Shown here piece after piece: positions 18,181 through 26,043 of a stretch of 64,000 bases of DNA (position 1 is the stretch's first letter; each line of letters starts with the position of its first letter). The position numbers and the translations under genes were made by a program. Source of the stretch: Microbacterium sp. AK009 (lineage in GTDB: Bacteria > Actinomycetota > Actinomycetes > Actinomycetales > Microbacteriaceae); NCBI RefSeq assembly GCF_013410955.1, contig NZ_JACCCG010000005.1, positions 354,596 through 418,595 on the forward strand. The letters are read 5' to 3'. Below the pieces are notes generated by a model that was given only the letters and a program-made list of their open reading frames with translations, did not search any database and was not told where the DNA came from.

Positions 18181-18206
18181 TTCAGGTCGCTTCAGATCTG
18201 TTTCAG
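18181..18206 (+). promoter_or_regulatory. Three phased TTCAG direct repeats upstream of the 18230 gene
   Basis: TTCAG occurs at 18181, 18191 and 18202 (spacing 10 and 11 bp), ending 23 bp before the ATG. This is the same motif, phase and distance as at 16082-16118 upstream of the response regulator. A common regulator, very likely the encoded OmpR protein, is inferred. Confidence 0.7.
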
Positions 18207-18229
18207 TGCTCACCCGCGAGCATCTGAGC

Positions 18230-19018
18230 ATGGACACCACACAGAACCCCAGCACCCCCGCCCCCGCCCCCGCCCCCGCCCCGGCCGAGCAGGCCACCGG
18301 CTCCCGCAAGCGACTGCTCGCGTCGTGGGTCAAGCACCCCGTCACCATCGGCCTCGCCGCCGGTACGGGCGTGCTCGCCCTCGTCGGCGGCACGATCGTG
18401 ATCGCCGATGAGATCGCCGAAGAGGTCTGGCCCGACCGCTACTACGTCGAGTACCTCGGCAGCGGCATGGCGGTCGACGATTCTTCCGCCTCATCGACGC
18501 TCAGCGCGCCGCTGCAACCGAGCACTGTGGAGCCGCTCGCCCCGGTCGAGGACACCGCCACTGACGTGCCCGCAGCGCCCACGGCGCCGGCCACGCCGAC
18601 GGACGCCTCCTCGCAGGAGGCACGCGAGTTCATCGCGGCCGTCGACGCCGCTGTGGCCGCCGCCGACGGGGTCGGAGTGACCGAGATCGCCGTCACCGGC
18701 GGTGGCTTCGAGCTCGACGTGCTGCTCTCGAGCGGCCGCGAGATCGACGTCGCCGTCCTCGCCGACGGGTCGACGGTCGTCGACCGACTGCCGTACCCGG
18801 ACTCGACGAGCGACCCGGCCCTCGACCGCGACCGGATCGAGGCCATCCTCGATGCGGCGCGCGCCGCCCTCGGGACGTCCGACGCCGCCGCCGTCTCGCT
18901 CTCGACCGAGGCGAGCCCCGGCACCCGCTACGACGTCGAATTCGCCACTCCGAGCGGCACGTTCTGGGTCGAGCTCAGCGCCGACCTTGCCGTCGTCGAG
19001 GTGGACAGCGACTGGTAG
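18230..19018 (+). CDS. Membrane-anchored protein with PepSY-like C-terminal domain
   Basis: The product is 262 residues from ATG 18230. It has a short cytoplasmic tail with (Ala-Pro) repeats, a single TM at about 44-62 (VTIGLAAGTGVLALVGGTIVIA), an acidic Ser/Thr/Pro linker, and a C-terminal region with two similar beta-alpha units (IAVTGGGFELDVLLSSGREI and VSLSTEASPGTRYDVEFATP) reminiscent of PepSY repeats. It follows the two-component pair by 56 bp and has its own TTCAG boxes. It is therefore probably a regulon member, perhaps a sensor accessory or protease-inhibitor-like protein. The function is inferred only. Confidence 0.65.
   Translation: MDTTQNPSTPAPAPAPAPAEQATGSRKRLLASWVKHPVTIGLAAGTGVLALVGGTIVIADEIAEEVWPDRYYVEYLGSGMAVDDSSASSTLSAPLQPSTVEPLAPVEDTATDVPAAPTAPATPTDASSQEAREFIAAVDAAVAAADGVGVTEIAVTGGGFELDVLLSSGREIDVAVLADGSTVVDRLPYPDSTSDPALDRDRIEAILDAARAALGTSDAAAVSLSTEASPGTRYDVEFATPSGTFWVELSADLAVVEVDSDW
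18257..18286 (+). repeat. CCCGCC hexanucleotide microsatellite inside CDS
   Basis: Four copies of CCCGCC (18257-18280) plus a CCGGCC variant encode (Pro-Ala)5 in the cytoplasmic tail of the 18230 product. Being hexamers, slippage would change tail length without breaking the frame. Confidence 0.7.
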
Positions 19019-19088
19019 ACACCCGTTCGCCGCGGGCCGCGAGGAGTCGTCCTCGCGGCCCGTTGTCATGCGGTCGACCGGTAGCCTC

Positions 19089-19152
19089 GACGCCACCGCG
19101 ATGGTCAGGCCGGCCCGCTGCGTCCCGGAGCATCGAACGCGGCGAGGTATCG
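19089..19152. repeat. Degenerate 64-bp copy of the GNAT/DUF1990 gene-end junction
   Basis: Positions 19089-19152 match 19913-19976 at 57 of 64 bases, including 32 identical bases at the left and 12 at the right. The intact copy contains the stop of the GNAT gene on one strand and the end of the DUF1990 gene on the other. Here the reading on the plus strand is a GNAT tail (LDATAMVRPAR) without its stop, and the minus strand reads RYLAAFDAPGRSGPA and stop. It looks like a remnant of a duplicated gene pair. Confidence 0.7.
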
Positions 19153-19238
19153 ATGCACGAGAAGGGCGCCGTCGCGGGTCATGGATGTCCGCCCCACGGG
19201 GGATGTGGACGACCGGATAGGTAGGCAAGCTCAGTACT

Positions 19239-19409
19239 ATGAGCGAAACCATCTTTGCGCCAGGAACAGACGTGCTCGCCGGTGACGAACGGGGCATTGT
19301 CGTCGACATCCGGGCAACTCCTTCTGGCAAGTGGGTGTTCGGGGTGGAGAACGCCGACGGGGGTGTGAGCTACTTCACCGAGAAGGCGTTGCGGCTCGCC
19401 GAAGGCTAG
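19239..19409 (+). CDS. Small conserved-looking protein of 56 residues
   Basis: The ATG at 19239 begins MSETIFAPGTDVLAGDERG and runs in one frame to TAG at 19409, with strong G/C third positions. The sequence (GTDVLAGDERGIVVDIR... WVFGVENADGGVSYFTEKAL) looks like a small SH3/Tudor-type beta barrel, similar in feel to DUF1918, but I do not recognise a family. Two short palindromes follow its stop (GGCCA-CCT-TGGCC at 19410 and CCCTGGG-A-CCCAGGG at 19433), consistent with a terminator and a real transcription unit. Confidence 0.6.
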   Translation: MSETIFAPGTDVLAGDERGIVVDIRATPSGKWVFGVENADGGVSYFTEKALRLAEG

Positions 19410-19432
19410 GGCCACCTTGGCCGGGGCAATCG

Positions 19433-19447
19433 CCCTGGGACCCAGGG
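19433..19447. terminator. Short palindrome after small CDS
   Basis: CCCTGGG-A-CCCAGGG is a perfect 7-bp dyad 24 bp beyond the stop of the 56-residue gene. It is preceded by a second small dyad GGCCA/TGGCC at 19410-19422. The arms are short and the role is tentative. Confidence 0.35.
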
Positions 19448-19537
19448 GGCTGCTGGAGGTGTCGGCGCCTGCGTGTCCGGCCACCGTGTGCGAAGCGGCC
19501 TGGTCGCCGCATCCGTCAAACCCGTGAGAATGAGCCC

Positions 19538-19945
19538 ATGGAGTACAACGTCGACGAGGATCCCGCCCGCATCCAACCGGATGTCGTCTGGGCGTGGCTG
19601 TCGACCGAGGCGTACTGGGGCCGGCAGCGGAGCCGTGCCGATGTCGACGCGCAGATCGCGGGCGCCTGGCGCGTGGTCGGGGCGTATCGCGCCGACACCG
19701 GCGAGCAGGTGGGCTTCGCACGCGCTGTTTCCGACGGCGTCACCTTCGCCTACCTCGCCGACGTCTTCGTGACCGCGCCCCACCGCGGTGCGGAGCTCGG
19801 CAAGCGCATCCTTCAACGCATGATCGACGACGGGCCGGGCAAGGACTTCCGCTGGGTCCTGTTCACCGGAGACGCACACGGCCTGTACGCGCAGTTCGGA
19901 TTCGCCGCCCCGGACGCCACCGCGATGGTCAGGCCGGCCCGCTGA
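19538..19945 (+). CDS. GNAT family N-acetyltransferase
   Basis: The product is 135 residues from ATG 19538 (MEYNVDEDPARIQPDVVWAWL); the upstream frame is non-coding. The acetyl-CoA site is TAPHRGAELGKRILQRMI, with YLADVFV before it and GLYAQFGF near the C-terminus, the order expected of GNAT enzymes. Close relatives are annotated only as acetyltransferases of unknown substrate. Its last 17 nt overlap the convergent DUF1990 gene. A partial copy of its 3' end lies about 820 bp upstream. Confidence 0.85.
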   Translation: MEYNVDEDPARIQPDVVWAWLSTEAYWGRQRSRADVDAQIAGAWRVVGAYRADTGEQVGFARAVSDGVTFAYLADVFVTAPHRGAELGKRILQRMIDDGPGKDFRWVLFTGDAHGLYAQFGFAAPDATAMVRPAR

Positions 19946-20441
19946 GACGCGGTCCATCGAGTGCGGCGAGGTATCGGCGGGTCATCCACGCCTGGAACCG
20001 GCGCGCCGCCGGCCCTCCGATCCTCGTGAACCAGCGGCCCGGACGGGAGAACGCGACGATCGCGAACACGACCTCGCCCGAGGGGGAAAGTCGCAGTTCG
20101 AATCGCTCCTCGCCCTCCTCCGGGTGACCGGGGAGAGTGCCGTACGCGAAGCCGCACGCGTCGGGCGTCCGCTCCGCCCACACCACGAGACACGGGATGC
20201 GGAAGACCAGGGGGCCGAGACGCACCCGCATGTCCACGCGCGTCCCCTCGCGAAGCGGGTCCTTTGACATCCGCACCTCGGCGCCCGCTCGGCGCTGCAC
20301 CTCGCCGGCGAAGAGGAGGTCTGCCGCACGCTCGAAGTCGGCGCGCCCGTGCCCGACCACCCGCTCCATCCGCGTGTGGTGGTAGCCGGAGGGGAGGTCG
20401 CCGGCCGTGCCGCCGACCTCGTCGTATGTCAGATTCGTCAC
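19929..20441 (-). CDS. DUF1990 domain-containing protein
   Basis: The 170-residue protein starts at GTG 20441. The DUF1990 pattern is clear: LTYDEVG, then LPSGYHHTRMERVVGHGRAD, FERAADLLF, and EERFELRLSPSGEVVFAI, ending in a WFTRIGGPAARRFQAWMTRR region. The family has an SRPBCC/START-like beta-grasp shape and no assigned reaction. It converges on the GNAT gene with a 17-nt overlap. Confidence 0.85.
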   Translation of the reverse strand: MTNLTYDEVGGTAGDLPSGYHHTRMERVVGHGRADFERAADLLFAGEVQRRAGAEVRMSKDPLREGTRVDMRVRLGPLVFRIPCLVVWAERTPDACGFAYGTLPGHPEEGEERFELRLSPSGEVVFAIVAFSRPGRWFTRIGGPAARRFQAWMTRRYLAALDGPRLSGPA

Positions 20442-20495
20442 CTTGCCACGCTATTGGTCTGCGCGGCGCCACCCCCGGGTGAGAGACTGTCGCCC

Positions 20496-20912
20496 GTGAC
20501 TCAGCTGACGACATCCGACAGGAAGCTCCTCTCGCGGCCGCTGCAGGCGATGATCACGGTGGCGCCGGCAGGTGACCTCTGGCCCGCTCCGCGACCTGTG
20601 TGGTTCGAGTTGACGCCGGCAGACGAGGTGCAGATCTTCTCGTTCGCGTCGACGCCACGGGTGTCGCGGGTGCGCGAGACTCCTCGCGCATCGATCGTCG
20701 TGGCGACCCCGGTCGGCGAGCCTGAGCAGTGGGTCTCTCTCGAAGGATCTGTCACGGTGCACGACGATGGCGCCTACCAACTGGCCGATCGGCTTGCGCG
20801 GCGCTACTACGCCGGTGAGCCGGCGAAGCTCGCCGTGCTGGACGAGTGGCGGCGCGCAGATCTTGTTCGCATCGTCGTCACCCCCGAACGCATACAGCGG
20901 TACTCGGTGTGA
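20496..20912 (+). CDS. Pyridoxamine 5'-phosphate oxidase family protein
   Basis: The product is 138 residues from GTG 20496 (VTQLTTSDRKLLSRPLQ). The split-barrel flavin-binding fold is suggested by PRPVWFELTPADEVQIFSFA, RVRETPRASIVVATPVGEP and WVSLEGSVTVHDD, followed by a C-terminal RIVVTPERIQRY strand. This matches small PPOX/F420-type oxidoreductases common in actinobacteria. The cofactor (FMN, F420 or haem) is not determinable here. It is divergent from the DUF1990 gene with about 54 bp between starts. Confidence 0.78.
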   Translation: MTQLTTSDRKLLSRPLQAMITVAPAGDLWPAPRPVWFELTPADEVQIFSFASTPRVSRVRETPRASIVVATPVGEPEQWVSLEGSVTVHDDGAYQLADRLARRYYAGEPAKLAVLDEWRRADLVRIVVTPERIQRYSV

Positions 20913-20996
20913 TCCCCTGCGAGCACTCCGGGCTCTCCGGGTCAGTTCTGGACCGTCGGGGATGACCAACGACGTGACCCCGGATATCGTTACGCC

Positions 20997-21362
20997 ATGC
21001 CGACTGTGACGGACTGGATCTCGAGCATCGGGTCGCTCATCGGATCACTCACGGGAATCGGCGCCTTGGTCGTGGCCGTCCTCAGTTACCGGCGCTCCAC
21101 CCGGGCACTGGCCGCCGACGCGCAGACACGCGGGGCCGTCGGGGCGACACTCGAGGCGGTGGACGCACTCGGTCGCTCGGATCAGTTCGACGCGATGCTG
21201 GATGACGCGCTTCGTCGCCGCTCAGACGCGGAGACGCACGAGACAGTCGTCGAGGACGGATACATCGTCAGCCGCGAGCGCCCCGGTGGGCGGGTGAAGA
21301 AGGATGCCTTCGAGGCGGCGTTGCTGAAGGCGAGGCGCGAGCTCGGGCTCGCCGATGCCTGA
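20997..21362 (+). CDS. Hypothetical protein with N-terminal membrane segment
   Basis: The 121-residue protein has one hydrophobic helix (IGSLIGSLTGIGALVVAVLSY, about 11-31), then a basic, Ala-rich helical region and a C-terminal EDGYIVSRERPGGRVKKDAFEAALLKARRELG tail. No family is recognised. The composition suggests a small membrane-anchored helical protein. It appears monocistronic. Confidence 0.55.
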   Translation: MPTVTDWISSIGSLIGSLTGIGALVVAVLSYRRSTRALAADAQTRGAVGATLEAVDALGRSDQFDAMLDDALRRRSDAETHETVVEDGYIVSRERPGGRVKKDAFEAALLKARRELGLADA

Positions 21363-21553
21363 TCGCGTTGAGGCGGTTGCCGCTCGCGATCGATTGAGCG
21401 ACTGCTGCAGCGGCCAAAGCTTGATGTCGCAGCGTCTCCCCGGCTGAATGTCGCGGCGTCGGAACCGGAGCGTTGTTTCGCTGTAACGCGCGTCGCTTAC
21501 GATCGCACGCGGATGGCGCTGCTCTTTGAGCGCCGGAGGCGAGGTGGGGCGAC

Positions 21554-21763
21554 GTGACGGCACCGCAGTACGAGATCAGCGTGTGGGAGCGCTACGCCAC
21601 CGAGTTCGCGCTGGCCTTCGCCGACACGCCGACGCGGATCCGCGCGGTGCGCGATGCCTACTTCGTGCACGGGTTCGACGTCAACCTGATCGAGCAGATC
21701 AGCGGGTTTCCGATCTGGCGGATCCGACAGGTCATCCGCGACGGGCTGACCCGATCGCAGTGA
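21554..21763 (+). CDS. Small helical protein, HTH-like
   Basis: The 69-residue GTG-initiated protein is MTAPQYEISVWERYATEFAL then DVNLIEQISGFPIWRIRQVI. The second half has the look of a helix-turn-helix (NLIEQISGFPIWRIRQVIRDGL), but no family is recognised. The preceding 190 bp (21364-21553) contain no convincing gene. Confidence 0.45.
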   Translation: MTAPQYEISVWERYATEFALAFADTPTRIRAVRDAYFVHGFDVNLIEQISGFPIWRIRQVIRDGLTRSQ

Positions 21764-21939
21764 CCGCCCGTTGCGGGCGGGTCTGCGCCGACGACATCGG
21801 CGGTGCCCACGCCGAGTGAACGTCGAAATCGCTTGAAGCGCAGGCTGCGACGACGCATACTGCCGACGCGACGGTCAGACGTATCACCGCCACCGAGGTC
21901 ATCGGCATTCTCGACCTGATAGATCCCGGCGGCGACGAG

Positions 21940-22386
21940 GTGACCGTCGACGGCGGTTGGGGCGTGGATGCCCTCCTCGGCGGACAAACCCGGGAGCACG
22001 GCGACCTGGACCTGGCTGTTCCCGCGCACGGGCTCGACCGCATCGTTAGAACCCTCCGGCGCGCCGGCTTCGAACGCTATCCGCGGTCGGATGACACGGA
22101 GTTCATGTTCGTCATGGCAGCGGGCGCGATCGACGTCGATCTGCACGCCTTCGCCTTCGCCTCGGACGAACAGGTCGCATCCGTCGGCGTCGCATACCCC
22201 CGCGCCGCGCTGACCGGCCATGGTGCTATCCTCGGGCGGCCGGTCCGGTGCATCGCGGCGGACGGGGTCATCCGCTTCCACAGCGGATACGAGCCGGACG
22301 ATGACGACCTCGCCGACGTCCGGGCCGTCGCTCAGGCATTCGACCTGCCCCTGCTCCCCGAGCACAGACGGAGTACGAAGGGGTGA
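21940..22386 (+). CDS. Lincosamide/aminoglycoside nucleotidyltransferase-like protein
   Basis: At least 148 residues are encoded from the first canonical start, GTG 21940. The motif VDGGWGVDALLGGQTREHGDLDLAV is the hallmark of Lnu/ANT(2'')-type nucleotidyltransferases (GGxxVD...TRxHxDxD), with D and D of DLDL as metal ligands. These enzymes adenylylate antibiotics, but many chromosomal relatives are uncharacterised. Family-like sequence continues upstream in frame (RRITATEVIGILDLID) to a TGA at 21817 without any ATG, GTG or TTG. Either the start is unusual or the gene has lost its start. Resistance is not implied. Confidence 0.65.
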   Translation: MTVDGGWGVDALLGGQTREHGDLDLAVPAHGLDRIVRTLRRAGFERYPRSDDTEFMFVMAAGAIDVDLHAFAFASDEQVASVGVAYPRAALTGHGAILGRPVRCIAADGVIRFHSGYEPDDDDLADVRAVAQAFDLPLLPEHRRSTKG

Positions 22387-22431
22387 TGCCTGTTCGGGCG
22401 CCGTGTCCTACCCTGTCGCTATCTTTCCCTC

Positions 22432-22878
22432 ATGAGCGATCTCCGGCTGGCTGAACTAGACGCCGATAACCTTCCTGCGGTGATCCAGATCCCCCCGGCG
22501 GTGGGCGAGAAGGCATATGTCGCGCCGGTGGCGTACTCCATCGCCGAGGCGTACGTCACTCCGACAGCCTGGCCGCGCGTCATTCTGGACGGAGACGCCG
22601 TGGTCGGATTCGTCATGGCGAACTGGGATCCCGACAACGAGATACCCGCGTTCCGCGGTGGGATCTGGCGCCTGAACATCGCTGATGACGCGAAGGGTCG
22701 GGGCGTGGGACGCTTCGCCGTCGAGGAGGTCGCTGCGGAAGCGCGGCGACGCGGCTACGACGAGATCACGGTTCTCTGGAATCCCGCGCCCGACGGCCCG
22801 GAAGGGTTCTACCTCCGCGTCGGCTTCCAGAAGACCGGTGAGCTGTTTGGCGAGACCATCGGAACCCGGAGGGTGTGA
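22432..22878 (+). CDS. GNAT family N-acetyltransferase
   Basis: The 148-residue protein is MSDLRLAELDADNLPAVIQI... The core is AVVGFVMANWDPDNEIPAF and IWRLNIADDAKGRGVGRFAVEEVAAEARRR (acetyl-CoA P-loop R/GRGVG), then VLWNPAPDGPEGFYLRVGF. The order resembles spermine/spermidine-type acetyltransferases (Speg/PaiA-like), but substrate assignment is only a guess. The ABM gene follows 3 nt later, so the two are co-transcribed. Confidence 0.85.
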   Translation: MSDLRLAELDADNLPAVIQIPPAVGEKAYVAPVAYSIAEAYVTPTAWPRVILDGDAVVGFVMANWDPDNEIPAFRGGIWRLNIADDAKGRGVGRFAVEEVAAEARRRGYDEITVLWNPAPDGPEGFYLRVGFQKTGELFGETIGTRRV

Positions 22879-22881
22879 CCC

Positions 22882-23199
22882 ATGGATGAGAATCGCTCGG
22901 TCGTCCGGATGTGGCGGGGCGCAGTGCGGACAGAGGACACCGCGCAGTACGTCGCCTACGTTGAGCGAACCGGAATGGAGGCGTATCGCGCGACTCCGGG
23001 CAACCTCGACGCGTGGATCCTCACGCGCGACCTGGGCGACGGCACCACCGAGATCGTGACGGTGTCGCGCTGGGACTCCCTTGCATCGATCCGAGGTTTC
23101 GCCGGCAACGACATCGACGTCGCGGTGTTCTACCCCGAGGACGACCGATTCCTCGTCGCGCGCGACGAAACGGTTCACCACTGGGTGCAGGCGTCGTGA
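22882..23199 (+). CDS. Antibiotic biosynthesis monooxygenase (ABM) domain protein
   Basis: The product is a 105-residue ferredoxin-like single domain. RMWRGAVRTEDTAQYVAYVERTG, the mid-protein AWILTRDLGDGTTEIVTVSRWDSL and the C-terminal HHWVQAS are typical of ABM-type dimeric alpha/beta barrels. Relatives include quinol monooxygenases and haem-degrading enzymes, but most are of unknown reaction. It sits directly downstream of the GNAT gene. Confidence 0.72.
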   Translation: MDENRSVVRMWRGAVRTEDTAQYVAYVERTGMEAYRATPGNLDAWILTRDLGDGTTEIVTVSRWDSLASIRGFAGNDIDVAVFYPEDDRFLVARDETVHHWVQAS

Positions 23200-23266
23200 G
23201 TGCGGGTGTGCCTCCGCCCGAGGCAAGGGGGCGCGCCCGAAGAACACCGCCTGCCAGACTGAGGCC

Positions 23267-25345
23267 ATGAGACTGCCGTTCGAGAGCGCCTACCGGCACG
23301 GCTTCGCCCGCGTCGCCGCCTGCACCATCCCGGTTGCGATCGCCGACCCGGCGGCCAACGCCGCCGCCGTGCTCGACACCGCGCGCGCGCTCGACGCTGA
23401 TGCGGTCGCCGTCGCCGTCTTCCCCGAACTGTGCCTCACGGGATACGCCGTCGAAGACCTGTTCCTCCAGGACGCGGTGCTCGACGGCGTCGTCACCGCT
23501 GTCGAAGGGCTCGTCGCGGCATCCGAAGATCTCATGCCCGTGCTCGTGGTCGGCGCGCCTCTTCGCCACCGCAACCGCCTGTACAACTGCGCGGTGGTGA
23601 TCCACCGCGGCGAGCTGCTCGGTGTCGCACCGAAGTCGTATCTGCCGACGTACCGCGAGTTCTACGAACGGCGGTGGTTCGCGCCGGGCGACGACCAGCG
23701 CCTCGAGGACATTCAGGTCGGCGCACTCCAGGCGCCCTTTGGGCCCGACCTTCTCTTCGAATCCCTCGACGTGCCCGACCTCGTGATCCACGCCGAGGTC
23801 TGCGAAGACGTCTGGGTGCCCATTCCGCCGTCCTCGACGGCGGCGCTCGCGGGAGCCACCGTGCTGCTGAACCTGTCGGGAAGTCCGATCACGATCGCCC
23901 GCGCCGAAGACCGTAAGGACCTGTGCAAATCGCAGTCGCTGCGCTGCCTCGCCGGCTACGTGTATGCCGCGGCGGGCATGGGCGAGTCGACCAACGACGT
24001 GTCGTGGGACGGCCAGACGATGATCTACGAGGGGGGCAACCTCCTCGCCGAGACCGAGCGCTTCCCCGATGGCCCCCGGCACGCTGTCGCCGACATCGAC
24101 CTCGATCGGCTCCGCCAAGAACGGATGCGACAGGGCACCTTCGACGACAATCGTCGCACCCAGCGCGCCGACGCGCTGTTCCGCACCGTGCACTTCCGTC
24201 TCGATCCGCCGGCCCGCGACATCGGCCTGCGGCGCGCGCTCGACCGCTTCCCGTTCGTACCCGACGACCCCGCGCGTCTCGCGCTGGACTGCTACGAGGC
24301 GTTCAACATCCAGGTGTCGGGCCTGGAGCAGCGGATGCGTGCGATCGGCGGACCGAAGCCCGTCATCGGCGTGAGCGGGGGCCTGGACTCCACCCACGCG
24401 CTCCTCGTCGTCGCACGGGCGATGGATCGGATGGGACGCCCGCGCAGCGACATCCTCACCTACACGATGCCGGGGTTCGCGACCTCGGATCACACGAAAT
24501 CCAACGCCATCGCCCTCGCCGAGGCCATCGGCGCGTCGATCGAGACGATCGACATCCGGCCCGCCGCGACCGAGATCCTGAAGGGAATCGACCACCCGTT
24601 CTCGGGCGGCGAGCCCGTCTACGACGTCACCTTCGAGAACGTGCAGGCCGGCATCCGCACCGATTTCCTGTTCCGCCTGGCCAACCAGAACGGCGGCATC
24701 GTCATCGGCACCTCCGACCTCTCCGAGCTCGCGCTCGGGTGGGCGACCTACGGCGTCGGCGACCAGATGAGCCACTACGCCGTCAACGCCGGCGTGCCGA
24801 AGACGCTCATCCAGCACCTGATCCGCTGGGTGATCTCGCGGCCGGCGACCGAGGGCGGGTCGACCGAACTGTCCGACCGCGCCGTCGAGGTGCTGCAGTC
24901 GGTGCTGGACACCGAGATCAGTCCCGAGCTGGTGCCGGCGGGCGAGGACGGCGAGATCCAGTCGACCGAAGACAAGATCGGCCCCTACTCGCTCAACGAT
25001 TTCACGCTGTTCCACGTGCTGCGATTCGGCTTCCGGCCTTCGAAGATCGCTTTCCTCGCCGAGCGGGCGTGGGCGGATCCGGATGCCGGGGCGTGGCCCC
25101 CCGGGTTCCCCGCCGACGATCGCTACGCCTATGAGCTCTCCGAGATCGTGCGGTGGCTGCGGAACTTCCTGCAGCGCTACTTCGCCTTCGCGCAGTTCAA
25201 GCGTTCGGCGATCCCGAACGGGCCGAAGGTCTCGCCCGCGGGCTCGCTCTCACCGCGCGGTGACTGGCGCGCCCCGTCCGACGGCAATGCCGCGGCGTGG
25301 CTGGCTGAGCTCGATGCGGCGCTGCCGCAGTTCGCGGGCGACTGA
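23267..25345 (+). CDS. nadE: NAD(+) synthase, glutamine-dependent
   Basis: The product is 692 residues from ATG 23267 ([20 protein letters not shown]); the longer frame upstream overlaps the ABM gene. The N-terminal nitrilase-fold glutaminase has Glu in FPELCLTGY, Lys in [11 protein letters not shown] and the catalytic Cys in HAEVCEDVW. The C-terminal synthetase has the PP-loop [14 protein letters not shown]. It amidates deamido-NAD to NAD using ammonia channelled from glutamine. The size fits the long two-domain form of actinobacteria. A palindromic repeat array starts 6 bp after its stop. Confidence 0.96.
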   Translation: MRLPFESAYRHGFARVAACTIPVAIADPAANAAAVLDTARALDADAVAVAVFPELCLTGYAVEDLFLQDAVLDGVVTAVEGLVAASEDLMPVLVVGAPLRHRNRLYNCAVVIHRGELLGVAPKSYLPTYREFYERRWFAPGDDQRLEDIQVGALQAPFGPDLLFESLDVPDLVIHAEVCEDVWVPIPPSSTAALAGATVLLNLSGSPITIARAEDRKDLCKSQSLRCLAGYVYAAAGMGESTNDVSWDGQTMIYEGGNLLAETERFPDGPRHAVADIDLDRLRQERMRQGTFDDNRRTQRADALFRTVHFRLDPPARDIGLRRALDRFPFVPDDPARLALDCYEAFNIQVSGLEQRMRAIGGPKPVIGVSGGLDSTHALLVVARAMDRMGRPRSDILTYTMPGFATSDHTKSNAIALAEAIGASIETIDIRPAATEILKGIDHPFSGGEPVYDVTFENVQAGIRTDFLFRLANQNGGIVIGTSDLSELALGWATYGVGDQMSHYAVNAGVPKTLIQHLIRWVISRPATEGGSTELSDRAVEVLQSVLDTEISPELVPAGEDGEIQSTEDKIGPYSLNDFTLFHVLRFGFRPSKIAFLAERAWADPDAGAWPPGFPADDRYAYELSEIVRWLRNFLQRYFAFAQFKRSAIPNGPKVSPAGSLSPRGDWRAPSDGNAAAWLAELDAALPQFAGD

Positions 25346-25351
25346 ACGCTT

Positions 25352-25830
25352 TTCTGCGACACCCTCGCGCCGCGTGTCCCAGAAGGCGCGGCCTACCGTC
25401 TGCGTCGGCGCATCTTCTGAGACATCCGCGTCCGCGTGTCCCAGAAGGCGCGGCCCGCCGCCTTCGTCGGCGCAACTTCTGCGACATCCTCTCCCGCGTG
25501 CCCCAGAGAACCCGCCCTGCGGCCTGCCGTCTGCATCGGCGCAACTTCTGCGACAACCTTGCCCGCGTGCCCCAGAGGACCTTCCCTGCGGCCTGCATCG
25601 GCGCATCTACTGCGACACCCTCCCCCCCCCCGCGTGTCCCAGAAGACCCGCCCTGCGGCCTGCATCGGCGCATCTTCTGCGACACCCTCCCCCACGGGTC
25701 CCAGAAGACGCGGCCTGTCGTCTGCATCGGCGCGTCTTCGGAGACATCCTCGCCCGCGAGTCTCAGAGGCGCGGTCGCAGAAACGCGGTCGCAGAGGCGC
25801 GGTCGCAGAGGCTCGATGTCGCACCTTCTG
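25352..25830. repeat. Tandem array of seven ~64-bp inverted-repeat units
   Basis: Seven units start at 25352, 25415, 25477, 25546, 25608, 25675 and 25737 (periods 63, 62, 69, 62, 67, 62). Each has a left arm like TTCTGCGACA, a 10-17-nt C-rich loop, a right arm like TGTCCCAGAA, and a linker like GCGGCCTGCATCGGCGCA. Arms pair within a unit with one C-C mismatch, and right arms can also pair with the next left arm across the linker. Three 14-bp copies of GCGGTCGCAGAGGC (25771-25812) and a compact TGTCGCA/TCTGCAACA dyad follow. A C10 run lies at 25622-25631. Open frames occur in all phases and are not credible genes. The remaining 25831-26043 holds one hairpin (25999-26020). Confidence 0.85.
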
Positions 25831-25998
25831 CAACATCGGCGCGACCCAGACACGCTGACCGCGTCATCCGGGCGTCAGAAGAGCTTCGGCGACATCGTCC
25901 GTCGCGCTCCACGCGCGGGAGCAGGCGCGCGCGTAACGGCGGGGCATAGCCGCGACATGCCGCGGCCCGGCGGACCAGCCCGGCGTGTCGGCAGCGAT

Positions 25999-26020
25999 CC
26001 CCGCGGGTGTGCACGCGGGG
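25999..26020. terminator. Hairpin 3' of the 26044 gene
   Basis: CCCCGCG (25999-26005) and CGCGGGG (26014-26020) form a perfect 7-bp stem with an 8-nt loop. It lies 24 bp beyond the stop of the minus-strand gene at 26044, a suitable position for its terminator. Confidence 0.45.
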
Positions 26021-26043
26021 CGACGCGCACGCGCACCGCGGGG

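Noticed and set aside
25352..25770. CRISPR array
   Set aside because: The segments between repeated arms are themselves conserved, periods vary from 62 to 69 bp, and no cas gene is nearby.
25393..25858. Overlapping open frames in the repeat array
   Set aside because: Open in several phases on both strands because of the repeats, with low-complexity products lacking ribosome sites.
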